Part shown: piece by piece, positions 16,163 through 24,792 of the stretch
Layout of the letters: each line of letters starts with the position of its first letter
Position numbering within the stretch: the stretch's first letter is position 1
NCBI RefSeq assembly: GCF_013401435.1
Contig: NZ_JACBGN010000061.1
Location: 1 to 32,559, forward strand
DNA from: Streptomyces sp. BR123
GTDB lineage: Bacteria; Actinomycetota; Actinomycetes; Streptomycetales; Streptomycetaceae
Length of the DNA: 32,559 nt
Direction of reading: 5' to 3'
Notes under the pieces: generated by a model
Databases searched by the model: none
The model's input: the letters and a program-made list of their open reading frames with translations, nothing else
What the model was told of the DNA's origin: nothing
Made by a program: the position numbers and the translations under genes

Positions 16163-16974
16163 GCGCGCTCGCCGCGGGCGCGGCCTCGGTCACCTCCACC
16201 GGTGAGGCCGTGCAGTTCTGGATCCTCGGCACGGTCGCCGTGATCGGCGCGCTGGCGACGATCCTCATGAAGAAGGCCGTGCACAGTGCCCTGAGCCTGG
16301 CCGGGACGATGATCGTCCTGGCGGTGTTCTACCTCGCGAACGGGGCGTACTTCCTGGGCGTGGTCCAGGTCATCGTCTACACCGGCGCGATCATGATGCT
16401 CTTCCTGTTCGTGGTCATGCTGGTCGGCGTCACCGCCGCCGACTCGCTGAAGGAGACCATCAAGGGGCAGCGCTGGCTGGCCGTCCTGTGCGGGCTCGGC
16501 TTCGGCATCCTGCTCATCGCCGGCATCGCCAACGCCTCCCTCAACCACTGGAACGGGCTCGGCCGGGTCAACTCCGCCGGGCACGTCGAGGGCCTGGCCA
16601 CGCTGATCTTCACCCGGTACGTGTTCGCCTTCGAGGTCACCGGCGCGCTGCTGATCACCGCCGCCGTCGGTGCGATGGTGCTCACCCACCGCGAGCGCAC
16701 CGAGCGGGCCGCCACCCAGCGCGAGCTGTCCGAGCGGCGCGTCCGCGAGGGCGTCCAGATCCCGCCGCTGCCCGCGCCCGGCGTCTACGCCCGGCACAAC
16801 GCGGTGGACGTCGCCGGCCTGCTGCCGGACGGAACCCCGTCCGAGCTGACGGTCAGCAAGACGCTGCGGGCCCGCGGCCAGATCCGGGACGTCTCCGGCG
16901 AGGCCCTGTCGGACCTCAAGGAGCTGGAGCAGCGCGCGGCGGAGCGCCTCGGCCGTGAGGAGGCCTCGAAGTGA
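16159..16974 (+). CDS. nuoJ: NADH-quinone oxidoreductase subunit J
   Basis: NuoJ (271 residues) is a membrane subunit with five hydrophobic helices. The conserved helix-three region GVVQVIVYTGAIMMLFLFVV contains the pi-bulge segment that takes part in coupling. The part after the last helix (from about residue 180) is a hydrophilic, charged tail of about 90 residues that is absent in Escherichia coli NuoJ (184 residues) and usual in actinobacteria. The start overlaps nuoI by GTGA and the stop overlaps nuoK by GTGA. Confidence 0.96.
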   Translation: MSALAAGAASVTSTGEAVQFWILGTVAVIGALATILMKKAVHSALSLAGTMIVLAVFYLANGAYFLGVVQVIVYTGAIMMLFLFVVMLVGVTAADSLKETIKGQRWLAVLCGLGFGILLIAGIANASLNHWNGLGRVNSAGHVEGLATLIFTRYVFAFEVTGALLITAAVGAMVLTHRERTERAATQRELSERRVREGVQIPPLPAPGVYARHNAVDVAGLLPDGTPSELTVSKTLRARGQIRDVSGEALSDLKELEQRAAERLGREEASK

Positions 16975-17270
16975 ACCCGGTCAACTACCTCTACCTCGCG
17001 GCCCTGCTGTTCACCATCGGTGCCGCGGGAGTGCTGATCCGCAAGAACGCGGTCGTGCTGTTCATGTGCGTCGAGCTGATGCTCAACGCCTGCAACCTCG
17101 CCTTCGTCGCCTTCTCGCGGATGCACGGCAACCTCGACGGCCAGATCATCGCGTTCTTCACGATGGTCGTCGCCGCTGCGGAGGTCGTGGTGGGCCTCGC
17201 GATCATCGTGTCGCTCTTCCGCACCCGCCACTCGGCCTCGGTCGACGACGCCAGCCTGATGAAGCTGTAA
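16971..17270 (+). CDS. nuoK: NADH-quinone oxidoreductase subunit K
   Basis: NuoK (99 residues) is a three-helix membrane subunit of the proton path, related to MrpC antiporter subunits. The two essential glutamates are in place: Glu35 in CVELMLNACN and Glu71 in AAAEVVVGLAI. The length matches Escherichia coli NuoK (100). It is the only nuo gene besides nuoN that does not end with TGA (TAA here). It is followed by a 12-base gap containing AAGGGG, the nuoL ribosome site. Confidence 0.97.
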   Translation: MNPVNYLYLAALLFTIGAAGVLIRKNAVVLFMCVELMLNACNLAFVAFSRMHGNLDGQIIAFFTMVVAAAEVVVGLAIIVSLFRTRHSASVDDASLMKL

Positions 17271-17282
17271 GGGGCGTACACA

Positions 17283-19223
17283 GTGGACAATCTGATCGCG
17301 CTGCTCGTGGCGGCACCCCTGCTCGGAGCGGTGGTGCTGCTGTGCGGCGGGCGGCGCCTCGACAAGACCGGGCACTGGCTCGGCACCCTGCTCGCGGCCG
17401 TCTCCTTCGGCGTCGGCGCGGCCCTGTTCGCCGACATGCTGGGCCGCCCGGCCGACGAGCGGACCATGCGGCAGTTCCTGTACAGCTGGATCCCGGTGGA
17501 GGGCTTCCAGGCCGACGTCGCGTTCCGGCTGGACCAGCTGTCGATGACGTTCGTCCTGCTCATCACAGGTGTGGGCACGCTCATCCACGTGTACTCGATC
17601 GGGTACATGGAGCACGACGAGCGCCGCCGCCGCTTCTTCGGCTACCTCAACCTGTTCCTCGCGGCGATGCTGCTGCTGGTCCTCGCCGACAACTACCTGC
17701 TGCTGTACGTCGGCTGGGAGGGCGTGGGCCTCGCCTCGTACCTGCTCATCGGCTTCTGGCAGCACAAGCCCAGCGCGGCGACCGCCGCGAAGAAGGCCTT
17801 CCTGGTCAACCGGGTCGGCGACATGGGCCTGTCGATCGCGATCATGCTGATGTTCACCACGTTCGGCACGTTCGCGTTCGGGCCGGTGTTCGGATCCGCG
17901 GACAAGGCCTCCGAGGGCATGCTGACGGCGATCGGCCTGATGCTGCTGCTCGCCGCCTGCGGCAAGTCGGCGCAGGTGCCGCTGCAGTCCTGGCTCGGGG
18001 ACGCGATGGAGGGCCCGACCCCGGTCTCGGCACTCATCCACGCGGCGACGATGGTCACCGCCGGCGTCTACCTGATCGTCCGCTCCGCGGCGGTCTTCAA
18101 CGGGGCGCCGGACGCACAGCTCGTCGTCACCATCGTCGGCGCGGTCACGCTGCTCTTCGGTGCGATCGTCGGTTGCGCGAAGGACGACATCAAGAAGGCA
18201 CTCGCCGGGTCGACGATGTCGCAGATCGGCTACATGATCCTCGCCGCCGGCCTCGGCCCGGTCGGCTACGTGTTCGCGATCATGCACCTGGTCACGCACG
18301 GCTTCTTCAAGGCGGGCCTCTTCCTCGGCGCGGGCTCCGTGATGCACGGGATGAACGACGAGGTCGACATGCGCAAGTACGGCGGCCTGCGCCGGTACAT
18401 GCCGATCACGTTCGTCACGTTCGGGCTCGGCTACCTCGCCATCATCGGCTTCCCCGGCCTGTCCGGCTTCTTCTCCAAGGACAAGATCATCGAGGCGGCC
18501 TTCGCGAAGGGCGGCACCGAGGGCTGGATCCTCGGCTCGGTGGCCCTGCTCGGCGCGGCCATCACCGCGTTCTACATGACCCGGGTCATGCTGATGACCT
18601 TCTTCGGGGAGAAGCGCTGGCAGCCGGCGCCCGACGCCGATGCCGTGCCGAGCGTCGAGCCCGGCGCCGAGCACCACGCCGGGGAGCTCCCGCACCCGCA
18701 CGAGTCCCCGAAGTCCATGACCCTCCCGATGATCCTGCTGGCCTTCGGATCGGTCTTCGCCGGAGCGTTCTTCGTCATCGGCGACCGGTTCCTGAACTGG
18801 CTGGAGCCCGTCACCGGGTACGAGCACGGACACCCGCCGGTCAGCGCCCTCACGGTGACCATCGCGACGACGGCCTGCGTCGTCATCGGCGTCGCGATCG
18901 CCTGGGCGATGTACGGGCGCCGGCCGGTGCCCGTGACCGCCCCGCGCGGCAGCCTGCTCACCCGGGCCGCCCGCCGGGACCTGCTCCAGGACGACTTCAA
19001 CCACGTCGTGCTGGTGCGCGGCGGCGAGCACCTGACCCGCTCGCTCGTCTACGTCGACCACAGCCTGGTCGACGGCGTGGTGAACGGGACGGCCGCCTCG
19101 GTCGGCGGCCTGTCGGGCCGCCTGCGCAAGCTGCAGAACGGCTACGCCCGCAGCTACGCGGTCTCGATGTTCGGGGGCACGGCGATCCTCATCGCCGCGA
19201 CCCTGCTGATGAGGGCGGTGTGA
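17283..19223 (+). CDS. nuoL: NADH-quinone oxidoreductase subunit L
   Basis: NuoL (646 residues) is the distal antiporter-like proton-pumping subunit, with the long lateral helix near its C-terminus. Key pumping residues are visible: Glu146 in YVGWEGVGLASYLL and Lys228 in ACGKSAQVPLQSWLG. The conserved GPTPVSALIHAATMVTAGVYL segment follows. A hydrophilic loop rich in His, Pro and Glu (around residues 440-480) is a typical variable insertion. The GTG start has AAGGGG eight bases upstream. nuoM starts three bases after the stop. Confidence 0.97.
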   Translation: MDNLIALLVAAPLLGAVVLLCGGRRLDKTGHWLGTLLAAVSFGVGAALFADMLGRPADERTMRQFLYSWIPVEGFQADVAFRLDQLSMTFVLLITGVGTLIHVYSIGYMEHDERRRRFFGYLNLFLAAMLLLVLADNYLLLYVGWEGVGLASYLLIGFWQHKPSAATAAKKAFLVNRVGDMGLSIAIMLMFTTFGTFAFGPVFGSADKASEGMLTAIGLMLLLAACGKSAQVPLQSWLGDAMEGPTPVSALIHAATMVTAGVYLIVRSAAVFNGAPDAQLVVTIVGAVTLLFGAIVGCAKDDIKKALAGSTMSQIGYMILAAGLGPVGYVFAIMHLVTHGFFKAGLFLGAGSVMHGMNDEVDMRKYGGLRRYMPITFVTFGLGYLAIIGFPGLSGFFSKDKIIEAAFAKGGTEGWILGSVALLGAAITAFYMTRVMLMTFFGEKRWQPAPDADAVPSVEPGAEHHAGELPHPHESPKSMTLPMILLAFGSVFAGAFFVIGDRFLNWLEPVTGYEHGHPPVSALTVTIATTACVVIGVAIAWAMYGRRPVPVTAPRGSLLTRAARRDLLQDDFNHVVLVRGGEHLTRSLVYVDHSLVDGVVNGTAASVGGLSGRLRKLQNGYARSYAVSMFGGTAILIAATLLMRAV

Positions 19224-19226
19224 GCC

Positions 19227-20849
19227 ATGTCTGACGTGAGCGCAGCTTTTCCCCTGTTGACGGTGACGGCCGCGGTCCCCGCGGCCGGAGCGGTCCTCAC
19301 GGCGGCCGTCCCGGCCGCCCGCCGGACCGCCGCCAAATGGCTCGCCCTGCTCTTCTCCCTGGCCACCCTGGCGCTGGCCGTGCTCGTCGCCGTCCGCTTC
19401 GACCCGGACGGCGACCGCTACCAGCTCACCGAGTCCCACGCCTGGATCGCCGACTTCGGCGTCCGGTACCAGCTCGGCGTCGACGGCATCGGGGTGGCGC
19501 TGATCGGGCTGACGGCGCTGCTGGTGCCGTTCGTCATCGCGGCCGGCTGGCACGACGCCGACCCGCTGGAGACGAGCTCCTCGCGCTGGCGGCCGACGCA
19601 GGGCTTCTTCGCCCTGATCCTGATGGTCGAGGCGATGGTGATCATCTCCTTCGAGGCCACCGACGTCTTCCTCTTCTACCTCTTCTTCGAAGCCATGCTC
19701 ATCCCGATGTACTTCCTCATCGGCGGCTTCGGGGACCGGGCCCACGCTGGCTCGGACGACAACGCGGCCGCGCAGCGGTCGTACGCCGCGGTCAAGTTCC
19801 TGCTCTACAACCTGGCCGGCGGCCTGATCATGCTGGCCGCGGTCATCGGGCTGTACGTGGTCGCCGGGAACTTCTCCCTCCAGGAGATCACCGCCGCCCG
19901 CGCCGCCGGCACGCTGGACATGTCCACCAACACCGAGCGGCTCCTCTTCCTCGGCTTCTTCTTCGCCTTCGCCGTCAAGGCCCCGCTGTGGCCGCTGCAC
20001 ACCTGGCTGCCGAACGCGATGGGCGAGTCCACCGCCCCGGTCGCCGTGCTGATCACCGCGGTCGTCGACAAGGTCGGCACCTTCGCGATGCTCCGCTTCT
20101 GCCTCGGCCTGTTCCCCGAGGCCAGCAAGTGGGCCACCCCGGTGATCCTCGTCCTGGCCCTGATCAGCATCGTGTACGGCGCGCTCGTCGCCGTCGGGCA
20201 GCGCGACATCAAGCGGCTGGTGGCGTACGCGTCGATCTCGCACTTCGGCTTCATCATCCTGGGCATCTTCGCGATGACCTCCCAGGGACAGTCGGGCGCG
20301 ACGCTGTACATGGTCAACCACGGCCTCTCCACCGCGGCCCTGATGCTCGTCGCCGGGTTCCTGATCTCCCGGCGCGGCTCGCGGCTCATCGCCGACTACG
20401 GCGGCGTGCAGAAGGTCGCCCCGGTCCTGGCCGGCACCTTCCTCATCGGCGGCCTCGCCACCCTCTCGCTGCCCGGGCTCGCCCCGTTCGTCAGCGAATT
20501 CCTGGTCCTGGTCGGCACGTTCGCCCGGTACCCGGCCATCGGCATCGTCGCCACCCTCGGCATCGTGCTGGCCGCCCTGTACACGCTGGTCCTGTACCAG
20601 CGCACCATGACCGGCCCGGTCCGGGACGAGGTCCGCTCCATGCCGGACCTGCGCGCCCGCGAACTCCTCGTCGTCGCCCCGCTGATCGCGCTGCTGATCG
20701 GGCTGGGCGTCTACCCGAAGCCGCTCACCGAGATCGTCAACCCGGCGGTGGAGCACACCATGGCGGACGTCGAGCAGACCGACCGGAAGCCCACTGTTCC
20801 CATCCAAAGCGTGGCTGTCGAGGCCAAGAACGGGGAGGCGGCGAAGTGA
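19227..20849 (+). CDS. nuoM: NADH-quinone oxidoreductase subunit M
   Basis: NuoM (540 residues) is the second antiporter-like subunit of the membrane arm. Glu155 in YLFFEAMLIPMYFLIG and Lys251 in FAVKAPLWPLHTWLP are the conserved proton-channel residues. A third family motif is GQRDIKRLVAYASISHFGF. The hydrophilic C-terminal tail of about 40 residues is not conserved. The stop overlaps the nuoN start by GTGA. Confidence 0.97.
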   Translation: MSDVSAAFPLLTVTAAVPAAGAVLTAAVPAARRTAAKWLALLFSLATLALAVLVAVRFDPDGDRYQLTESHAWIADFGVRYQLGVDGIGVALIGLTALLVPFVIAAGWHDADPLETSSSRWRPTQGFFALILMVEAMVIISFEATDVFLFYLFFEAMLIPMYFLIGGFGDRAHAGSDDNAAAQRSYAAVKFLLYNLAGGLIMLAAVIGLYVVAGNFSLQEITAARAAGTLDMSTNTERLLFLGFFFAFAVKAPLWPLHTWLPNAMGESTAPVAVLITAVVDKVGTFAMLRFCLGLFPEASKWATPVILVLALISIVYGALVAVGQRDIKRLVAYASISHFGFIILGIFAMTSQGQSGATLYMVNHGLSTAALMLVAGFLISRRGSRLIADYGGVQKVAPVLAGTFLIGGLATLSLPGLAPFVSEFLVLVGTFARYPAIGIVATLGIVLAALYTLVLYQRTMTGPVRDEVRSMPDLRARELLVVAPLIALLIGLGVYPKPLTEIVNPAVEHTMADVEQTDRKPTVPIQSVAVEAKNGEAAK

Positions 20850-22501
20850 GCACCGTGACTTCGGCCCACGGCCTGTGGGCGGTCGCCGCGCAGGCACCGA
20901 TCGACAAGATCCCGGCCCCGCACATCGAGTACGCCCAGCTCGCGCCCACGCTGATCGTGGTGGGAGCGGCCGTCGTCGGCGTCCTCGTCGAGGCCCTCGT
21001 ACCGCGCACCGCCCGCTACGCCGTCCAGGTGTTCCTGGCCGTCGCCGCCCTGGCCTCCGCGTTCGCGGCGGTCGTGGGCCTCGCGGCCGCCGGGTACGCG
21101 GGCGACAAGGCGCACATCGCGGCCATGGGCGCCATCGCCGTGGACGGGCCCGCCCTGTTCCTGCAGGGCACCATCCTGCTGGCCTCGATCGTCGCCCTGT
21201 TCACCTTCGCCGAACGGCACCTGGACCCGGCGGCGCACGGCAAGCGGGTCGACTCCTTCGCCGCCCAGGCGGCGTCCGTACCGGGCAGCGACAGCGAGAA
21301 GGCCGCCGTCAAGGCCGGCTTCACCACCACAGAGGTCTTCCCGCTGGCCCTGTTCGCGATCTCCGGAATGCTGATCTTCCCGGCGGCGAACGACCTGCTG
21401 ACGCTGTTCGTCGCCCTGGAGGTCTTCTCCCTCCCGCTGTACCTGCTGTGCGCCGTCGCCCGCCGCCACCGGCTGGTGTCGCAGGAGGCCGCGGTCAAGT
21501 ACTTCCTGCTCGGCGCGTTCTCGTCGGCGTTCCTCCTCTTCGGCATCGCACTGCTCTACGGCTACGCGGGCTCCGTCTCGTACGCGGTCATCGCCGATGT
21601 GGTGGACGGCACCGTCACGGAGATCGACCCGGCGCTCGCCGACACCATGGGCAATGACGCGCTGCTGCTGATCGGCGGGGCGCTCGTGCTGATGGGTCTG
21701 CTGTTCAAGGTCGGCGCGGTCCCCTTCCACATGTGGACCCCGGACGTCTACCAGGGCGCCCCGACGCCGGTCACCGGCTTCATGGCGGCGGCGACCAAGG
21801 TCGCCGCGTTCGGTGCGCTGCTGCGCCTGCTGTACGTGGTCCTGCCGGGCCTGCGGTGGGACTGGCGGCCGGTGATGTGGGGCGTGGCGATCGTGACGAT
21901 GCTGGCCGGCGCGGTGATCGCGGTGACGCAGACCGACGTCAAGCGCCTGCTGGCCTACTCCTCGATCGCGCACGCGGGCTTCATCCTCGCCGGTGTGATC
22001 GCCACGTCGGCGCAGGGCGTCCAGTCGGTGCTGTTCTACCTCCTGGCGTACTCCTTCGTGACGATCGGCGCGTTCGCGGTGATCACCCTCGTCCGGGACG
22101 CGGGCGGCGAGGCCACCCACCTGTCGAAGTGGGCGGGGCTCGGGCGCCGTTCGCCGCTGACCGCGGCCGTCTTCGCGGTGTTCCTGCTGGCCTTCGCCGG
22201 CATCCCGCTCACCTCCGGCTTCTCCGGGAAGTTCGCCGTGTTCAAGGCGGCGGCGGAGGGCGGCGCGGGCGTGCTGGTCGTCGTCGGCGTCATCTCCTCG
22301 GCGATCGCCGCGTTCTTCTACATCCGGGTGATCGTGCTGATGTTCTTCAGCGAGCCGAAGGCGGAAGGGCCGACGGTGGCCGTGCCGTCGCCGCTGACGA
22401 TGACGACCATCGCGGTCGGCGTGGCCGTCACCCTGGTCCTGGGCGTGGCGCCGCAGTACTTCCTGGACCTGGCCGGCCAGGCGAGCACCTTCGTCCGGTA
22501 G
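20846..22501 (+). CDS. nuoN: NADH-quinone oxidoreductase subunit N
   Basis: NuoN (551 residues) is the third antiporter-like subunit and the last gene of the operon. Conserved segments are FVALEVFSLPLYLLCAVARR (with the key Glu), LLFKVGAVPFHMWTPDVYQG (with the key Lys) and QTDVKRLLAYSSIAHAGF. A hydrophilic insertion between helices three and four (with DPAAHGKRVDSFAAQA) makes it longer than the Escherichia coli protein, as in other actinobacteria. The GTG at 20846 has GGGGAGG seven bases upstream; a second GTG at 20855 is less likely. A strong hairpin follows. Confidence 0.97.
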   Translation: MSTVTSAHGLWAVAAQAPIDKIPAPHIEYAQLAPTLIVVGAAVVGVLVEALVPRTARYAVQVFLAVAALASAFAAVVGLAAAGYAGDKAHIAAMGAIAVDGPALFLQGTILLASIVALFTFAERHLDPAAHGKRVDSFAAQAASVPGSDSEKAAVKAGFTTTEVFPLALFAISGMLIFPAANDLLTLFVALEVFSLPLYLLCAVARRHRLVSQEAAVKYFLLGAFSSAFLLFGIALLYGYAGSVSYAVIADVVDGTVTEIDPALADTMGNDALLLIGGALVLMGLLFKVGAVPFHMWTPDVYQGAPTPVTGFMAAATKVAAFGALLRLLYVVLPGLRWDWRPVMWGVAIVTMLAGAVIAVTQTDVKRLLAYSSIAHAGFILAGVIATSAQGVQSVLFYLLAYSFVTIGAFAVITLVRDAGGEATHLSKWAGLGRRSPLTAAVFAVFLLAFAGIPLTSGFSGKFAVFKAAAEGGAGVLVVVGVISSAIAAFFYIRVIVLMFFSEPKAEGPTVAVPSPLTMTTIAVGVAVTLVLGVAPQYFLDLAGQASTFVR

Positions 22502-22517
22502 CCAGGGCTGCTCCAGG

Positions 22518-22559
22518 CGCCCGGGTCCGGCCCCCTCAGCAGGGTGCCGGACCCGGGCG
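22518..22559. terminator. Strong hairpin after the nuo operon, probably bidirectional
   Basis: CGCCCGGGTCCGGC (22518-22531) pairs perfectly with GCCGGACCCGGGCG (22546-22559) over 14 bp. An inner CCCT/AGGG extends the structure. It lies 16 bases after the nuoN stop and 24 bases past the end of the convergent minus-strand gene, so it can end both transcripts. Confidence 0.8.
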
Positions 22560-22583
22560 TCTTCCGTGCCGTGCCGGTGCGGG

Positions 22584-23192
22584 CTACTCGGGTCGCCGCC
22601 GCTTCGGCGTGATCTCGGTGAGGTCCAGGTCGATGGCGAAGGGGACGGAGACCTTGAGGCGCTCGTGGAAGATGCCGGTGCTCGTGTAGGTGCCCGTGGC
22701 CGGCTCACGCTCGAAGACGTAGACCACCGCCCGGCCGTCCTTGTTCTCCACCCTCCAGAAGTGGGGGATCTTGGCGCGGGCGTACTTCAGGGGCTTGGTC
22801 TCGCGGTCCCGCTCGATCGACTCCGGCGAGACGACCTCGATGGCCAGCCGGACGGACGACGCGGGGAACCGGGTCAGGCCGGGGTCGTCGACGACGTCCG
22901 CGTCGACGACGATGACGTCCGGCTCCGGCCTGTTGCGCCGGTCGATGTCGATGGTGAACTCCCGGACCACCTCCAGTCCGGCGGGGACGAGTGACTGGAG
23001 CTGCCAGTTGAAGAAGTCGACTGCGCGCGAGTGGAAAAGGTTCTGCGGACTCGCGAAGACGAGGCTCCCGTCGATCAGCTCCGTGTGCGGAGGCAGGTTG
23101 GGAAGCCGGTCAAGGTCGTCGGCCGTCCAGCCGCCCGCGGGCGGGACGGGCCAGCGGTACGTCGGCTCGATGTCCTCGGGGTCGACGCTCAT
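22584..23192 (-). CDS. Uma2-family putative restriction-fold nuclease (DUF820)
   Basis: The protein (202 residues) belongs to the Uma2 family, which has a PD-(D/E)xK nuclease fold and many copies in actinobacteria and cyanobacteria. Its biological role is not established. Family motifs are TELIDGSLVFASP with Glu38 (residues 37-49), EPDVIVVD with Asp92, LAIEVVSPES with Glu119, and the following Lys-rich helix KPLKYARAKIPHFW. So the putative metal-binding acidic residues are intact. I chose the ATG at 23192 because GGGAG precedes it by about eight bases. The longer frame upstream is Arg/Pro-rich and unlikely to be coding. It stands alone, convergent with nuoN. Confidence 0.85.
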   Translation of the reverse strand: MSVDPEDIEPTYRWPVPPAGGWTADDLDRLPNLPPHTELIDGSLVFASPQNLFHSRAVDFFNWQLQSLVPAGLEVVREFTIDIDRRNRPEPDVIVVDADVVDDPGLTRFPASSVRLAIEVVSPESIERDRETKPLKYARAKIPHFWRVENKDGRAVVYVFEREPATGTYTSTGIFHERLKVSVPFAIDLDLTEITPKRRRPE

Positions 23193-23376
23193 AGGTAGTG
23201 CTCCCATGCGACGGAGTCTCGCCAGTCCGTCCAGCGTATCGCCGGGGGAACGGCGCGGGACCGCCCGCACGTGTGAGCGGGCGGCCGCGTGTTGACCATG
23301 TGCCGTTGTCGTGGGCGGACGGCATATGCGCGAACGGAGCAGCCCGGCGGGGTCCGTCACCTGCGGCCTCGGCGGG

Positions 23377-23404
23377 GCGGCGGGGCGGGCCGCCACCCCG
23401 CCGC
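23377..23404 (-). terminator. Hairpin terminator after fumarylacetoacetase
   Basis: A 12-bp stem (GCGGCGGGGCGG with CCACCCCGCCGC, one mismatch) has the loop GCCG. It starts 24 bases beyond the stop of the minus-strand gene at 23428. Confidence 0.55.
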
Positions 23405-23427
23405 AGTGCGCGGGCCGTGGAGACGGA

Positions 23428-24651
23428 CTAGCGGGAGGCCACCACGCGGCCCGTGACCTCGCCGAGGCCCACGCGGGTGCCCTCGGGCCCCGGGGCCCAG
23501 GCGGTGAGGGTGACGGTGTCGCCGTCCTCCAGGAAGGTGCGCTTGCCCTCGGCCAGCTCGATGGCGTCGCGGCCGTTCCAGGTCAGCTCCAGCAGGGAGC
23601 CGCGCTGGGCGACCTCGGGGCCGCTGACCGTGCCCGAGCCGTACACGTCACCGGTGCGCAGGGAGGCGCCGTTGACCGTCATGTGGGCGAGCTGCTGGGC
23701 CGCGGTCCAGTACATGGTCGCGAACGGCGGCCGTGCGACCTCCTGCCCGTTGATGGAGACGGTGATGTGCAGGTCGAAGCCGCCGGGCCGGTCGGCGTCG
23801 GCGTCGTCCAGGTAGGGCAGCAGCGGGAAGTCGCGGGCCGGCGGGGCGACGCGGGCCGCGTCGAGGGCCTCCAGCGGGGTCACCCAGGCGGAGACGGAGG
23901 TGGCGAAGGACTTGCCGAGGAAGGGGCCCAGCGGCACGTACTCCCACGCCTGGATGTCGCGCGCGGACCAGTCGTTGAGGAGGAAGAGTCCGAAGACGTG
24001 GTCCTCGAAGTCGCCGAGTGCGACGGGGGTGCCCAGCTCGGAGGGGGTGCCGACGACGAAGCCGACCTCGGCCTCGATGTCGAGCTTGACCGACGGGCCG
24101 AAGACCGGGGCCGCGTCGGCGGGGGTCTTGCGCTGGCCGGAGGGGCGGACGACATCGGTGCCGGAGACGACGAGGGTGCCCGAGCGGCCGTGGTACCCGA
24201 TCGGCAGGTGCTTCCAGTTGGGGGTGAGCGGTTCGCCGTCGGGGCGGAACATCCGGCCCACGTTGGTGGCGTGGTGCTCGCTGGCGTAGAAGTCGACGTA
24301 GTCGGCGACCTCGTACGGCAGGTGCATCGTGACCGTGTCGAGGGGCAGCAGGTGGGCCTCGACCGTCTCGCGGTGGCCGGGATCGGTGACCCAGGCGGTC
24401 AGCGCGCGGCGCACGTCGCGCCAGGCGGTGCGGCCCGCGGCCAGCAGGGGGTTGAGCGAGGGCTGTCCGAGCAGGCCGGCGTACGGGGAGCCGAGCGCGT
24501 CCGCGGCCGCCCCCGCGTCGAGCACGTGCCCGCCGATGCGCACGCCGATCCGGCGGCGGGAGTCGCCGGCGGTGGAGAAGACGCCGTACGGGAGGTTGTG
24601 CGGCCCGAACGGGTCGCCCTCGGGGACATCGAGGGGGCTCTGCTGGGGCAT
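23428..24651 (-). CDS. fahA: Fumarylacetoacetase
   Basis: FahA hydrolyses 4-fumarylacetoacetate to fumarate and acetoacetate, the last step of tyrosine and phenylalanine breakdown through homogentisate. Residues matching the known active site are visible. Asp120 is in ADYVDFYASEHHATN, with the catalytic His127 in the same motif. Glu193 and Glu195 are in KLDIEAEVGF, Asp227, Arg231 and Gln234 in NDWSARDIQ, and Lys247 in GPFLGKSF. The ATG at 24651 gives 407 residues, starting MPQQSPLDVPEGDPFGPHNL as expected for the N-terminal SH3-like domain. GAGG stands nine bases upstream. An in-frame GTG at 24708 is less likely. No other homogentisate-pathway gene is in the window. Confidence 0.95.
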   Translation of the reverse strand: MPQQSPLDVPEGDPFGPHNLPYGVFSTAGDSRRRIGVRIGGHVLDAGAAADALGSPYAGLLGQPSLNPLLAAGRTAWRDVRRALTAWVTDPGHRETVEAHLLPLDTVTMHLPYEVADYVDFYASEHHATNVGRMFRPDGEPLTPNWKHLPIGYHGRSGTLVVSGTDVVRPSGQRKTPADAAPVFGPSVKLDIEAEVGFVVGTPSELGTPVALGDFEDHVFGLFLLNDWSARDIQAWEYVPLGPFLGKSFATSVSAWVTPLEALDAARVAPPARDFPLLPYLDDADADRPGGFDLHITVSINGQEVARPPFATMYWTAAQQLAHMTVNGASLRTGDVYGSGTVSGPEVAQRGSLLELTWNGRDAIELAEGKRTFLEDGDTVTLTAWAPGPEGTRVGLGEVTGRVVASR

Positions 24652-24705
24652 GGGGTACTGCCTCGCTTTCGATGCGGTCCGGGGGGTGTCCCGGGGGCTG
24701 GTTGA

Positions 24706-24716
24706 CACGTTACGTG
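24706..24716. promoter_or_regulatory. Palindrome CACGT-T-ACGTG upstream of fahA
   Basis: Perfect five-base arms around one T lie 55 bases before the fahA start, within the divergent region shared with the HAD gene. It could be an operator for a dimeric regulator of fahA. The regulator is unknown. Confidence 0.3.
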
Positions 24717-24780
24717 GCTGCCGGGGCCTGCGGGAGGCCGGATTTGGGCGCTATTTGTAGGACTTGTCCACTGGGGTCCG

Positions 24781-24786
24781 TATCCT
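24781..24786 (+). promoter_or_regulatory. -10 element of a probable leaderless HAD transcript
   Basis: TATCCT is followed by six bases and then the GTG start at 24793. No Shine-Dalgarno lies before the GTG. This spacing places the transcription start on the first base of the start codon, a common arrangement in streptomycetes. A clear -35 element is not visible. Confidence 0.5.
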
Positions 24787-24792
24787 TGCGCA

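Noticed and set aside
16785..20897. Very long minus-strand open frame (about 1370 codons) antisense to nuoJ-nuoM
   Set aside because: The product is a monotonous mix of Arg, Asp, His, Gly and Val without domains. It is the mirror of the strongly biased codons of real nuo genes on the other strand.
24702..24707. TTGACA as a consensus -35 for the HAD gene
   Set aside because: No -10 element lies 16-19 bases downstream; the TATCCT near the start codon is more than 70 bases away.
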